From: CAZOVB01 sp964583095
GTDB taxonomy: Bacteria > Planctomycetota > Phycisphaerae > SM23-33
Assembly (NCBI GenBank): GCA_964583095.1
Contig: CAZOVB010000014.1
Span: 29,732 to 93,731, forward strand
Reading direction: 5' to 3'
Length of the DNA: 64,000 bases
Part shown: piece after piece, positions 6,746 to 15,669 of the stretch
Layout: the number at the start of each line of letters is the position of its first letter
Position numbering within the stretch: the first letter of the stretch is position 1
Translations under genes and position numbers: made by a program
Notes under the pieces: generated by a model
Databases searched by the model: none
Seen by the model: the letters and a program-made list of their open reading frames with translations, nothing else
Told to the model about the DNA's origin: nothing

Positions 6746-8281
6746 ATGCTTCAGTTTGACGTTTACATCGATGGCGAGAAAGCTTCCCGGCTCGACCTGT
6801 CCGGAGCGCTGGTCTTCGGACAGGACCAGATCCCCGTCCGCGCGGATCTGGCCTTCGAAAATGGAACGATCACCTGCATCAAGCGATCGGCCGGAGCCTG
6901 CGGACTGAGCCTCACCTGGGAGACCGGCAAAAGCGGCAGGGTCATGCTCTCCACCACGCGTCTGCCCCAGCGGGAAGAGCCCTACAATCTCAATGTCGAA
7001 CTCGTCCGGGGGCACCTTGCCAAGCTCGCACAAAAGCTCGAAGACTGGGGCATGTACGACTTCGCCTCGGCCCAGGAGCATCTCGATGAGTTCCAGGAGA
7101 CGCGCAGGCTGTTTGTCGAAGCGCTCAAGCAGCCCTGTGCCCCCGAGGCGGCCAAGGTGGCCGACCAGGCCCTCGATGCCGCCGTCACCCTCGGCGAGAA
7201 ACTCGCGCTGTTCCATGGCGAAATCCTGCTGGGCCGCAGACGCGCCGGGCAAAGCGCCCAGTTCGGCTGCCGGGTCGATCTGTTCTCGATGTCCGAAAAC
7301 TACACCCTCCGGCTCAGCGAGGCCTTCGACTTCATCTCCATCCCCACCCCCTGGAAACACACCGAACCCAAGGAACACCAGTACGACTGGACGCAGATCG
7401 ACGCCTGGATCACCTGGGCAAGCAAGAACCGAAAACACGTCCACGCCGGGCCCCTGCTGTCCTTCGATACCAACCAGGTCCCGGAATGGATCTATATCTG
7501 GGAACATGATTACGACGCCCTGCGCGACCTGATCTACGAACACATCCAGCGCGTTGTCCGGCGATACAAGCAGGTTCGACTCTGGAATGTCGTCTCGGGC
7601 ATTCACGCAGCCAACAGCTTCAACCTCAGCTTCGACCAGTTGATGGAACTGACGCGAATGAGCTGCCTGCTGGTCAAGAAACTCGCCCCGCGCAGCCAGG
7701 TAATGATCGACCTGACCATGCCCTTCGGCGAGTACTACGCACGAAACCAGCGGACGATCCCCCCCCTGCTCTATGCCGACATGGCCGTGCAGTCCGGCGT
7801 GAAGTTCGACGCCTTCGGCGTCCAGGTGCTCCAGGGCGTCGGGCAGGACGGCTATCGCATCCGGGACCTGATGCAGCTTTCGAACCTGATGGACGAATTC
7901 GTGGGCCTGGCCAAATCCATTCACGTCAGCGCCTGCCAGGTCCCCTCCGACGTCACCGAAGATACCTGGGACCGCTGGGGCGGAGAGTTCCTCCCTGCCC
8001 AGGCGGGACAGTGGCACTCCCCCTGGTCGCAGCGCCTCCAGGCCGAGTGGCTCCAGGCATTCAGCCGAATCGCGATCTCCAAGCCCTACGTCGAGTCGAT
8101 CTGCTGGCAGGACCTGGCCGACTACGAAGGCCACTACCTGCCCCACGGTGGCCTGTGCAAAAACAACCTCGAGCCCAAACTCGCCTTTACCGAACTGCGG
8201 AACTTCCGGGCCATGCTCGCCGGGCGGGCAGAACGACGTGCCGGAGATAGTGTCAAACGAAACCAGTCGCCGGGCCAATGA
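6746..8281 (+). CDS. GH10-fold protein lacking both catalytic glutamates (pseudo-xylanase)
   Basis: This 511-residue protein has no signal peptide. Residues about 180-500 follow the glycoside hydrolase family 10 barrel. DFISIPTPWKHTEPKEHQYDW corresponds to the strand that begins NxxTPEN..KW..EP. It is followed by VHAGPLLSFDTNQVPEWIY, the region after the acid/base strand, and the strand that normally bears the nucleophile. In active enzymes the acid/base is the E of a WDVVNE-like motif; here it is WNVVSG, with G285 in place of glutamate. The nucleophile strand ITELD is replaced by VSACQ, with A396 for glutamate and Q398 for aspartate. Ordinary xylanase chemistry is therefore unlikely, and a binding or altered role is inferred. 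The N-terminal 170 residues may form a beta-sandwich. Its stop overlaps the next ATG (ATGA). Confidence 0.75.
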   Translation: MLQFDVYIDGEKASRLDLSGALVFGQDQIPVRADLAFENGTITCIKRSAGACGLSLTWETGKSGRVMLSTTRLPQREEPYNLNVELVRGHLAKLAQKLEDWGMYDFASAQEHLDEFQETRRLFVEALKQPCAPEAAKVADQALDAAVTLGEKLALFHGEILLGRRRAGQSAQFGCRVDLFSMSENYTLRLSEAFDFISIPTPWKHTEPKEHQYDWTQIDAWITWASKNRKHVHAGPLLSFDTNQVPEWIYIWEHDYDALRDLIYEHIQRVVRRYKQVRLWNVVSGIHAANSFNLSFDQLMELTRMSCLLVKKLAPRSQVMIDLTMPFGEYYARNQRTIPPLLYADMAVQSGVKFDAFGVQVLQGVGQDGYRIRDLMQLSNLMDEFVGLAKSIHVSACQVPSDVTEDTWDRWGGEFLPAQAGQWHSPWSQRLQAEWLQAFSRIAISKPYVESICWQDLADYEGHYLPHGGLCKNNLEPKLAFTELRNFRAMLAGRAERRAGDSVKRNQSPGQ

Positions 8282-8664
8282 CGCAACCTCCCAAACGCCA
8301 ACGACTCGATCTGTCCTTGACACGGGGAAACCTCAAAGCCCTGTGGCTCTTTGCCCTGACCGGATGCCTCGCCCTGGCCCTGGCAGGGTCGGGACGCAAT
8401 TGGTTCGGGCGCACCCCGCCTGCCGACCCCCGGCTGGTTGCCCTGGCCACCGAGCGGATCGATCCCAACACCGCATCGCAGGCATCGCTGATGCGCCTGC
8501 CGGGAATAGGACCCGCCCTGGCCGAAGCAATCTGCCAGGCTCGAAACGAAAAGCCCTTCACTCGCGTCGAAGATCTCCAGCGCGTCGACAACATCGGCCC
8601 CGTCACGGCCTCTCGCCTGGCTGAGCACTTGACCTTCCCCTCCCTGCCCGGCGAGGGACGCTGA
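8278..8664 (+). CDS. ComEA-like helix-hairpin-helix protein with a membrane anchor
   Basis: This 128-residue protein has one N-terminal transmembrane helix (about residues 21-37, LWLFALTGCLALALAG). It ends in a tandem helix-hairpin-helix domain of the ComEA type (DPNTASQASLMRLPGIGPALAEAI and FTRVEDLQRVDNIGPVTASRL). ComEA binds double-stranded DNA at the outer face of the membrane during natural transformation, but many short HhH proteins of this form have no known competence role. It overlaps its neighbours on both sides (ATGA with the GH10-like gene, a 1-nt TGATG with the protease gene). It is thus the middle gene of a three-gene operon whose members share no obvious pathway. Confidence 0.8.
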   Translation: MTQPPKRQRLDLSLTRGNLKALWLFALTGCLALALAGSGRNWFGRTPPADPRLVALATERIDPNTASQASLMRLPGIGPALAEAICQARNEKPFTRVEDLQRVDNIGPVTASRLAEHLTFPSLPGEGR

Positions 8665-9410
8665 TGGCCCAGGCCAGGCCTCGCAAACCCCGCCACAGGG
8701 GCGAGTCTTATTTCGACCGAACCCACAGGCCTCTGCTGTGGCTGCTGTTCATCCTGCCCCCCCTGGGCTTCTACCATATCTGTTCCATCGCCACCGGCTC
8801 GCTGCGACGCGCCGGGGCCAATGTCCACATGCTCAACCTGCTGGGATACTTCGGCATCACCGGGGCGCTGCTGGCTCCGCTGCTGATTATCGCGGTCCTC
8901 CTGGCCATGCACGTGGCCCGAAAAGACCCCTGGAAGCCGGACCTGCCCGTCCTGGGGGGAATGGCCCTGGAAAGCATCCTCTGGACCCTGCCCATCTTCG
9001 CCATCAGCCTGCTGCGAAGCCAGTTTCTCACCGCGGCCGCAGGGGCTTCCCAAACCATGGCCGGCAAGGTCCAACCCGGGCTCAAGTACCTCTGTGCCGA
9101 TGTCGGAGCCGCGGTCTATGAAGAATTCGTCTTCCGCCTGATCCTCATCAGCCTCCTGCTGCTGATTTGCGTGGACATCTTCGAGCTCAAACAGCAGGCC
9201 GTGCTGGTCGGGGCGATTCTGCTCTCAGCCATCCTGTTCTCGCTCTACCACCGCACCTGGGGCCCCGAGCCGCCGATCTCCAGTCTGCTCATCTGGGGTG
9301 CCGAGGGCGTCCTGTGGGGAACGCTTCTCTGGTTCCGCGGGTTCGGTATCTGCGTCGGGTCCCACGTCTGTGTGAACCTGACAAGCCACATCCTCTATGC
9401 CCTGCGGTAG
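8664..9410 (+). CDS. CPBP (CAAX/bacteriocin-processing) family intramembrane metalloprotease
   Basis: This 248-residue polytopic protein has about six to eight hydrophobic helices. The three family motifs are in order: EEFVFR (the glutamate pair and arginine), FSLYH (the second metal-ligand histidine region) and GSHVCVN near the C-terminus. These match the Rce1/CPBP family, whose members cleave within or near the membrane and include CAAX proteases and bacteriocin-immunity proteins. The substrate cannot be read from sequence. It is the last gene of the GH10-like/ComEA-like operon, starting 1 nt inside the preceding stop, and converges on the APC transporter gene 11 bp downstream. Confidence 0.8.
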   Translation: MAQARPRKPRHRGESYFDRTHRPLLWLLFILPPLGFYHICSIATGSLRRAGANVHMLNLLGYFGITGALLAPLLIIAVLLAMHVARKDPWKPDLPVLGGMALESILWTLPIFAISLLRSQFLTAAAGASQTMAGKVQPGLKYLCADVGAAVYEEFVFRLILISLLLLICVDIFELKQQAVLVGAILLSAILFSLYHRTWGPEPPISSLLIWGAEGVLWGTLLWFRGFGICVGSHVCVNLTSHILYALR

Positions 9411-9421
9411 GCGTTCGCTGA

Positions 9422-11272
9422 TCAGGCCAGCCGCCGGCGCGTGGAGAGCAGCAGAACGTCCCGAATCTGTTCCGGGTCGCCGGCCTGGGTGAACCGCTTG
9501 GCAAAGCCGTGTTCCTGCACGATGTGCGCAATGGCCATCAGCGCCCGCAGGTGGAAGTTCCGCTGATCCGGCGAGCCGATCAACACGAACGCGATATGGA
9601 CCGGATCATCCGATTCCCGGAACTTCATCCCTTTCCGGCAACGCACCAGCAGCATATCAAAGATCCCCTCGCCCTGGACAACCACGTGCGGCACGGCCAG
9701 GCCGGGCTGCAAGACCGTCGGAGACTCCTTTTCGCGCTGGAGGAACTTCCCGCCAAGCTCCGACTCGTCCAGGCCGTTCCGCTGGGCCAGTTTCGCCGAA
9801 GCCTGGGCGAGCATCTCCTCTCCCGTCGTGGCCTCGGGCAGATCCATCACCGCGCAGCCCAGCAGCAGTTTGTCGAAGCGGTCGTGCTGGACCTCGTCGC
9901 GTTCAAAGGCGATTTCCTTGAGTTCCTCCTCCAGGTGGCTGCGGCGCAGGTCCCGCGAGAGAATCCCCTTGACCATGTAAACCAGGGCGCTTTCCCGCTG
10001 GGCGCCGGGGCGCACGTAGAGCAGCCACCAGAGCCCGCCTACCAGGGCGAACAGCCCGGCCGTGCCCAGCGGAACCCAGCCCATGTCCGCGATCAGAAAG
10101 ATGTAGACAATCGCCCCCGCCCCGGGCAGATACGGCACCAGCGGCGAACGGAAAGTCGGGCGGTAGTTCTGGATGCGACTGGTCCGCATGATCACCACGG
10201 CAAGACAGATCAGCACATAGAGCACCAGCAGCATGGTCGATGCGACCTTGATAAGATTCTCGATGCTCAGCCCCACGATAACCAGAATCATCAGCCCAGC
10301 CGTCATCAGCACCGAAACGTACGGGGTGGAGAAGCGTCGGCTGGTCGTCTGGAGCAGGCCGGGCAGCAGCCCGTCGCGACTCATCGCCACCGGGCTGCGT
10401 GAGGCCTCCATCATCCCCCCGTTGGCGGTGGTCACAAAGGCCAGAATCGCCGCCAGGGCCAGCAGGACCTTCCCCGTGGCCCCCAGCGTCACACCCGCAG
10501 CGTCGGAAAGGGGCGTCAGACTCCCGGACAACGTGCCCGGCTCGGTGACCGCCACGGTGATGAACACGACCAGCACGTACAACAGGCCCACCACCACCAG
10601 GGCGGTGAACATCCCGGCCGGGAGAACCTTGCCCGGGTTGCGGACCTCCCCGGCCACATCCGCCGTGGCGGTCAAGCCCCCGAAGGAAACGAACACCGTC
10701 CCTGCCGCAGCCAGGACCGCCAGGGGCCCGGCCCGGTAGAAATCGCTGAAGCGCGTGGCCTCCATCTGCCCCGAGGCCTTGCCTCCGGCAACGAACACCA
10801 GCAGCACCGCCAGCAGTACCGCCACCATGATCACCTGCAGGCGCCCGGCCCCCTTGACCGTCAGACAGTTGATCGCCGCAAAGACCAGACAGAAACCTGC
10901 CGCCACCACCTGGATGCCCCACTGGGGCGTCTGAGGCCAGATCAGCCGGGCAAAGGCCCCGATGCCGATCAGGGCAAAGGCGCTTTTCAGCGCGATGGAA
11001 AACCAGCTTGCCAGCCCCGCAAAAACCCCCGCGAAGCTGCCCAGGCTCCGCTCGATGAATACATACGTCGCCCCCGCCCGCGGAACCGCGCTGGCAAGCT
11101 CGGCCTGGCAGAGAAGCGCGGGAACCACGAAAATCGCCGCCAGCGCGTACGAGAGCACGATGGCCGGGCCGATCTCGGAAAAGGCAATGCCGGGCAACAC
11201 GAACAGCCCGGAAGAAATCATGGCACCGGCAGCGATGCTGAAGACATCCCAGAAACCCAGTTTGCGATGCAT
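9422..11272 (-). CDS. APC-family amino-acid permease fused to a PTS EIIA-type domain
   Basis: This is a 616-residue fusion. Residues about 1-430 are an APC-superfamily permease with a dozen hydrophobic helices, starting with the characteristic KLGFWDVFSIAAGAMISSGLF. Residues about 460-616 form a cytosolic domain like PTS enzyme IIA of the fructose/Ntr type, with the phosphorylatable histidine H529 in GLAVPHVVV. The EIIA part probably regulates transport through phosphorylation or by sensing nitrogen or carbon status; this is inferred from related fusions. The start at 11272 is preferred over 11299 because AAAGGA sits 5 nt upstream of it. The gene stands alone, facing the protease operon. The 157-bp stretch to the sulfatase gene shows no other feature. 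Confidence 0.85.
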   Translation of the reverse strand: MHRKLGFWDVFSIAAGAMISSGLFVLPGIAFSEIGPAIVLSYALAAIFVVPALLCQAELASAVPRAGATYVFIERSLGSFAGVFAGLASWFSIALKSAFALIGIGAFARLIWPQTPQWGIQVVAAGFCLVFAAINCLTVKGAGRLQVIMVAVLLAVLLVFVAGGKASGQMEATRFSDFYRAGPLAVLAAAGTVFVSFGGLTATADVAGEVRNPGKVLPAGMFTALVVVGLLYVLVVFITVAVTEPGTLSGSLTPLSDAAGVTLGATGKVLLALAAILAFVTTANGGMMEASRSPVAMSRDGLLPGLLQTTSRRFSTPYVSVLMTAGLMILVIVGLSIENLIKVASTMLLVLYVLICLAVVIMRTSRIQNYRPTFRSPLVPYLPGAGAIVYIFLIADMGWVPLGTAGLFALVGGLWWLLYVRPGAQRESALVYMVKGILSRDLRRSHLEEELKEIAFERDEVQHDRFDKLLLGCAVMDLPEATTGEEMLAQASAKLAQRNGLDESELGGKFLQREKESPTVLQPGLAVPHVVVQGEGIFDMLLVRCRKGMKFRESDDPVHIAFVLIGSPDQRNFHLRALMAIAHIVQEHGFAKRFTQAGDPEQIRDVLLLSTRRRLA

Positions 11273-11429
11273 GGCGGTCCTTTCACCCGGTTGCATCATT
11301 CTAGCCTTTACTTGAGGCCCGGCAACAGTTTGCTTCCACTCTGTCCCTTCATTGCATTCCTTTCAGCCAAGAAACGCCTGCTTCAACGGCGGAGGCCCAG
11401 GTCCGTCACGCCGCTGGTCGGCTATGGGC

Positions 11430-13028
11430 TCAGGCAGGCCCCACGCGCCCCAGGCCGATCCATTCACGATCCAAAGCGAAAAAACAATACTCCTCGAGCA
11501 GTTCGGAGCGGATCTCCAGACAATCCGGATCATTCCAGCGGTCATGGAGTTCTTCCGGGTCCTGCCCAAGATGATACAGGGCGTGGATATCCTGCTGGTT
11601 GCTGACGATCAGCTTCCAGGGGCCCCGGTAGAAACAGCGAATCCGCAGCAGGCCAGGCCGATATTCCGGGGACCAGTGAGCGTAGTGATCCTCCCGCGAT
11701 GCCAGGAAGCACCGCTGGGGCAGTTGCGTCCCTTCGCAGATGTGGGAACGCAGGCTCATTCCATCAAAACACGGGTAAGGGCCCCGGGATTCCTGTTGAG
11801 GCTGCGGGCGCAACCTTTCCATGGACAACCCGGCCCGATCCAGAATCGTCGGCGCCACATCCAGCAGGCTCACCAGATCCGAACAGGTCCTGCCCGGGCG
11901 GACATCAAGCGGGTCGCGCCAGATCATGGGAACGCGCAGGATCTGCTCGAAGGGGAAGTTTCCCTTGGCCAGAAGGTGATGGGCTCCGAGATACTCCCCA
12001 TGGTCTGCCAGGAACACGACAATAGTATTGCGATCCATGTCCATCTCGGACAGGTTGTTGAGCAATCGGCCCACGCAATCGTCGATGTGGCTGATCATTC
12101 CATAGCTCTGGGCGAGGATGCACCGCAGTCCCGATTCATTGAACTTCTCATGCTTGAACCCGTGGATGTGGTGAGGAATGGCATTGAGCCCGCAGTCGTC
12201 ATCCACCCGCTTCTGCCAGGTTTCCGGCAAGGTAAGCTCTTCGGGAACGTACCTGTCGCAGTAGGGTTCCGCCGCCGCATACGGATGGTGCGGATCGGGG
12301 AACGAAACCCACAGAAAGAACGGACGGTTCTTCCCCTCAGAGCGAAGAAAATCGATGGACCGATCGGTGATCCACGTATTGTAGTGCAACTCGGCCGGCA
12401 GCGTCATGCGAAAGCAACTGCCGATATGTCCCGGGTGCAGGACTTCCCGGCCATAGTCCCTGCGCCAGCCGGGACGGACCAGCCCCTCGGGCGGGCAAGC
12501 CCACTGCGGAGCTCTGTCCTGAAGCCAGCGAATGTAATCGCCTTCGATGTAATCGACGTGACCGCTGAGGAAGTCACAACTCTCGAAGCCGAAATACCCT
12601 TCGGGTATGGCCTGGATCGTACCGTCCTGCCAGCACTTTCGATCTTCCCAGGACCAGAGCTGTTCCTGCTCCTGCCCCGGCCTGGCCCACTGATTCTGCC
12701 CCAGGTTCCAAGGCTGCAGGTGAAGCTTCCCACAGGCCTGGGTCCGGTAGCCGGCTTCCCGAAGCACCGATGCCATTGTCGGAATGGTATGAGGAACCAG
12801 CCTGCCGTTGCCCAGGACTCCGTGCTGCCGCGATGAGAGACCCGTCATAAGGCTGATCCGAGACGGCGTGCAGATCGGGTTCTCGCAATAGGCACGTTCG
12901 AAGCGAACGCCCTCAGCCGCAAGCCGGTCCAGATTTGGCGTCTGGACATCGCTGTGCTCGGCGCAGCTGAGGCAGGCGGCCTGCATCTGGTCTACGCAGA
13001 TGACAATGATATTCGGCCTGTCGCTCAC
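11430..13028 (-). CDS. Formylglycine-dependent sulfatase
   Basis: This 532-residue type I sulfatase hydrolyses sulfate esters, here probably on a polysaccharide. The active-site signature is C53-T-P-S-R, in which the cysteine must be oxidised to formylglycine. Metal-binding residues are seen at the N-terminal D13 (VICVDQ) and in the C-terminal FLADHGEYLGAH. No signal peptide is visible, so the mature location is uncertain. The GTG start at 13028 has a strong GGAGG about 6 nt upstream and overlaps the stop of the rhamnosidase-like gene in GTGTGA. The two are thus coupled and probably act on one sulfated, rhamnose-containing substrate. A maturase gene is not in the window. Confidence 0.9.
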   Translation of the reverse strand: MSDRPNIIVICVDQMQAACLSCAEHSDVQTPNLDRLAAEGVRFERAYCENPICTPSRISLMTGLSSRQHGVLGNGRLVPHTIPTMASVLREAGYRTQACGKLHLQPWNLGQNQWARPGQEQEQLWSWEDRKCWQDGTIQAIPEGYFGFESCDFLSGHVDYIEGDYIRWLQDRAPQWACPPEGLVRPGWRRDYGREVLHPGHIGSCFRMTLPAELHYNTWITDRSIDFLRSEGKNRPFFLWVSFPDPHHPYAAAEPYCDRYVPEELTLPETWQKRVDDDCGLNAIPHHIHGFKHEKFNESGLRCILAQSYGMISHIDDCVGRLLNNLSEMDMDRNTIVVFLADHGEYLGAHHLLAKGNFPFEQILRVPMIWRDPLDVRPGRTCSDLVSLLDVAPTILDRAGLSMERLRPQPQQESRGPYPCFDGMSLRSHICEGTQLPQRCFLASREDHYAHWSPEYRPGLLRIRCFYRGPWKLIVSNQQDIHALYHLGQDPEELHDRWNDPDCLEIRSELLEEYCFFALDREWIGLGRVGPA

Positions 13029-15532
13029 ACCTGACCTCCTTGCTCGCTGGGCCCTTGTACGACCTGCGGCCGGCCGTCGGGTTCCTCGATGAACAGCTCG
13101 ACTCCCGCGGGAATCCGCCAGCGAAGCGCCTGCTCGCGCCAACCCAACTCCACTTCCCCGTGGGGTGTGCGAAGCATTCCCCGGCAGCTCTTCAGGTCTA
13201 CCCGGCGGGGGCGCCAGCGAATCTCGCTGCCCCCGGGCCTGAGCAGCTGGGCACCCAGGACGTACTGGATGATACGGTATGCAACAGCCGAACCCCACCC
13301 CTGGCTGTAGCAGGAGGTCCCTTGAACAATGTGGTGCTGATTCCAGCATTCCCACAGCGTGCCTTCCCCCTCGTCGACCATCGCGCCGAAGTTGAACCGG
13401 ATGTAGTCCAGAACCGCCTGGGGAGACTCGACCTGCGCCATGGCGTCGATGGCCACCAGGCTGTCCCAGGGAGAGCCGGCCGCGACGGGCTGCTGCGGAT
13501 GATATCGGATGCTGTCTCCCCGGGTCGTGGAGCCCTGCCATGCAGATCGGTTGGTGGGCCAGGTTCCGCTGGCCCCGGCGGCGAAGCGGTGGAATCTGTC
13601 GATCCTGTCGGGCCCGACGATGCCCAGCCGAAGGGCCAGCGCGTTGTCGTGCTGAGAGCAGAAAGGCACGCGCCGTCCCTGGGTATCGAGCCCCTGACAG
13701 AGCACCTGGCGGTCCGGATCGATCAACTCGCGGAAGATAGCCTCGACCAGGGGGCCTTCCTTCTCCAGCAGAAGCCGGGCGGCTTGCTCCTTTCCGCAGT
13801 AGCGATACAGACGGGCTGTGGCCCGCATCGCTTCGATCAGCAGCAGGTTGTGCGAGGTGATAACGCTGGTGGCGGCGTTGAATGTCCATCCCGTCCAGCA
13901 CCACGAGCCGATACGCCCTTTGAGCCCGCGCTGATCGAAGTTGCTGTGGTGCTCGATGATCTTGCGGGCTGCTTCGAGCATGCGCGGCGCCAGGTCGCTA
14001 TCGTCGCTGTGGAGCAGATAAGCGTCAAATGTCTGGGGCACACAGAGATCGTGCGCGTCCAACTGCCGAAGCCACTCCGGCGGGCAGTTGCCGTGTACCT
14101 TGCAGGGAACCAGCCCGCCAAGCCTCTGGGCCGCTTCGAGTGCTTCGACAATGTGCTTGCGACCCAGCGCCAGGTCGCCGCAGGTCGCCCAGCCTCCCTT
14201 CCATGCGTTGATCAACTCCGTGCCGACCCAGGACTGCCGTTCCCTGCGGGTGTTGTCGCAGTAGAAGCTTGTCGAGATGCTTCGCACGGTATCGCAAGCC
14301 GCCTGCCAGATCGCATTGAGCCCCGGGCTGCTGGAGTCGAACCTCCGCGCACGGTCGTGCCGGTAGACGTGCTCTTCCCATCGAACATCGTGGAGTGTGG
14401 CCCCAGCGGAAAGCGACAACTGCACGTACCGACAGCCCCGGTCATGGGGCAGGCGGATCGGGCTGCGTCCCGGACCGACAATCACCCGGTCGGCCAGGCG
14501 GAACTGAATCGTCGGGTCCACCCGCCCCTTGCGCAGGTGATCGGCATAGCCGACGTCAATCCTGCATTCCTGTGCCGTTTCCACCTCCAGGAGCAGACAG
14601 CCGGAGCTCATTCGGCCAACATCCAGGGCGAGATAGAAATCCTGTCCCGATTCGACCTGGGGGCACTCGAACGGCGGCCTGAGGCTCGACCAGCCCAGGC
14701 GGGAAGGATCCGCCCTGCCCTTGGCAACCCCGTCGCCGACCTTGCTGAACGGGTAGCCCAGCTCGATCTGCGGACAGAGCAACGACTCGTGCTCCTGGGC
14801 GATCATCCGGTCGGCAACGTCGGCTACATGTTTCACCGGCGAATCTCCCAAGGCCAAGCCGGCATCCAGCGCCTTGATCGGAGACAGGGATTCGCAGCTC
14901 ATGGGCGGAATCGGGCTCATGCGCAGGCCTTTCCTGCCCGGGTGAGCCCGGGGATGGAGGCATCTTGCCGGGGCCCAGCCATGCCGCTGCGGCGCTTCAT
15001 AGTCGGGCATCATCCAGTCCAGCGGCTCCTTGCGGGCGTCCAGGTGAATCAGGCGCCCCTCCATGAAGGGCCTCCACCCGTCGGGGGACGGATTCGTATA
15101 CCCCTGGGCAGCGCGTGCTTTCCAGTCGGCTCCAGTGGCGATGACCGACGAACCTGCTCTGAGCCATCCGATCAACCCGTTTTCAAGGGAGCTGATGTCG
15201 TTGCAATCCTTCCGCCCGGCGTGACCCCATACCTGCAGGGCCAGTACGTTCCTGCCCGGCCGGGCCTTACCGGCCAGGTCCCAATGGGTCAGGTACGGCA
15301 GGTCATCGCTTCCCGTCACGGGCCCGACACCCAGCACCTGCCCGTTGCACCAGAGAGTATAGAGCGCATCGGCGAAACCCACCCAGCAGACCTGACCGGT
15401 CCCGTCCCATTGGAATTCCAGCAGGAACTGGGCCATCGTGTCGCCCTGGTCTTCCGGGCTGGGGCTCCAGATCCACCACGCCGGAGCCGAGGCCTCCATC
15501 CGATCCATCCATTGCTGTCGCGAACCATCCAT
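13025..15532 (-). CDS. GH78-like (alpha-L-rhamnosidase-type) six-hairpin glycosidase
   Basis: This 835-residue protein has the layout of the rhamnosidase family. N-terminal beta-sandwich modules (WWIWSP, VCWVGFADALYTLWCNGQ, GRNVLALQVWG) are followed by a helical toroid, from about residue 400, and a C-terminal beta domain (WRPRRVDL, GEVELGWREQALRWRIPAG). The start at 15532 has GAGGTG about 5 nt upstream; upstream frames do not. In the region matching the GH78 catalytic CPxRDER motif it reads CDNTRRERQSWVG, so the aspartate proposed as general acid is changed. Substrate specificity may therefore differ from alpha-L-rhamnosides. There is no obvious signal peptide. It is the first gene of an operon with the sulfatase and is divergent from an AraC-type regulator. 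Confidence 0.75.
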   Translation of the reverse strand: MDGSRQQWMDRMEASAPAWWIWSPSPEDQGDTMAQFLLEFQWDGTGQVCWVGFADALYTLWCNGQVLGVGPVTGSDDLPYLTHWDLAGKARPGRNVLALQVWGHAGRKDCNDISSLENGLIGWLRAGSSVIATGADWKARAAQGYTNPSPDGWRPFMEGRLIHLDARKEPLDWMMPDYEAPQRHGWAPARCLHPRAHPGRKGLRMSPIPPMSCESLSPIKALDAGLALGDSPVKHVADVADRMIAQEHESLLCPQIELGYPFSKVGDGVAKGRADPSRLGWSSLRPPFECPQVESGQDFYLALDVGRMSSGCLLLEVETAQECRIDVGYADHLRKGRVDPTIQFRLADRVIVGPGRSPIRLPHDRGCRYVQLSLSAGATLHDVRWEEHVYRHDRARRFDSSSPGLNAIWQAACDTVRSISTSFYCDNTRRERQSWVGTELINAWKGGWATCGDLALGRKHIVEALEAAQRLGGLVPCKVHGNCPPEWLRQLDAHDLCVPQTFDAYLLHSDDSDLAPRMLEAARKIIEHHSNFDQRGLKGRIGSWCWTGWTFNAATSVITSHNLLLIEAMRATARLYRYCGKEQAARLLLEKEGPLVEAIFRELIDPDRQVLCQGLDTQGRRVPFCSQHDNALALRLGIVGPDRIDRFHRFAAGASGTWPTNRSAWQGSTTRGDSIRYHPQQPVAAGSPWDSLVAIDAMAQVESPQAVLDYIRFNFGAMVDEGEGTLWECWNQHHIVQGTSCYSQGWGSAVAYRIIQYVLGAQLLRPGGSEIRWRPRRVDLKSCRGMLRTPHGEVELGWREQALRWRIPAGVELFIEEPDGRPQVVQGPSEQGGQV

Positions 15533-15633
15533 TCTTTCACCTCTTACTGAACCAATCAGGCTAATCTCCGGCAGCGGGTCCAACGCCGTCGAGGAAATCG
15601 ACTTTGACACCATGATGTCCCATCGAGTCGAAA

Positions 15634-15662
15634 TTGCCCATAGCAGAAATGATCGGTATGAT
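15634..15662 (+). promoter_or_regulatory. Predicted promoter of the frameshifted AraC regulator
   Basis: TTGCCC (15634-15639), a 17-nt spacer and TATGAT (15657-15662). The -10 box ends 7 nt before the ATG at 15670, which would again give a leaderless transcript. It lies in the divergent region with the rhamnosidase-like gene. Confidence 0.4.
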
Positions 15663-15669
15663 GCGCATT

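Noticed and set aside
11352..15550. Long plus-strand frames (11352-12836 and 13040-15550) opposite the sulfatase and rhamnosidase genes
   Set aside because: No ribosome binding site and no domain; the opposite strand carries complete conserved enzymes.
15588..15602. GTCGA/TCGAC inverted repeat upstream of the rhamnosidase operon
   Set aside because: Arms of only 5 bp, expected by chance in GC-rich DNA; no link to a promoter element.
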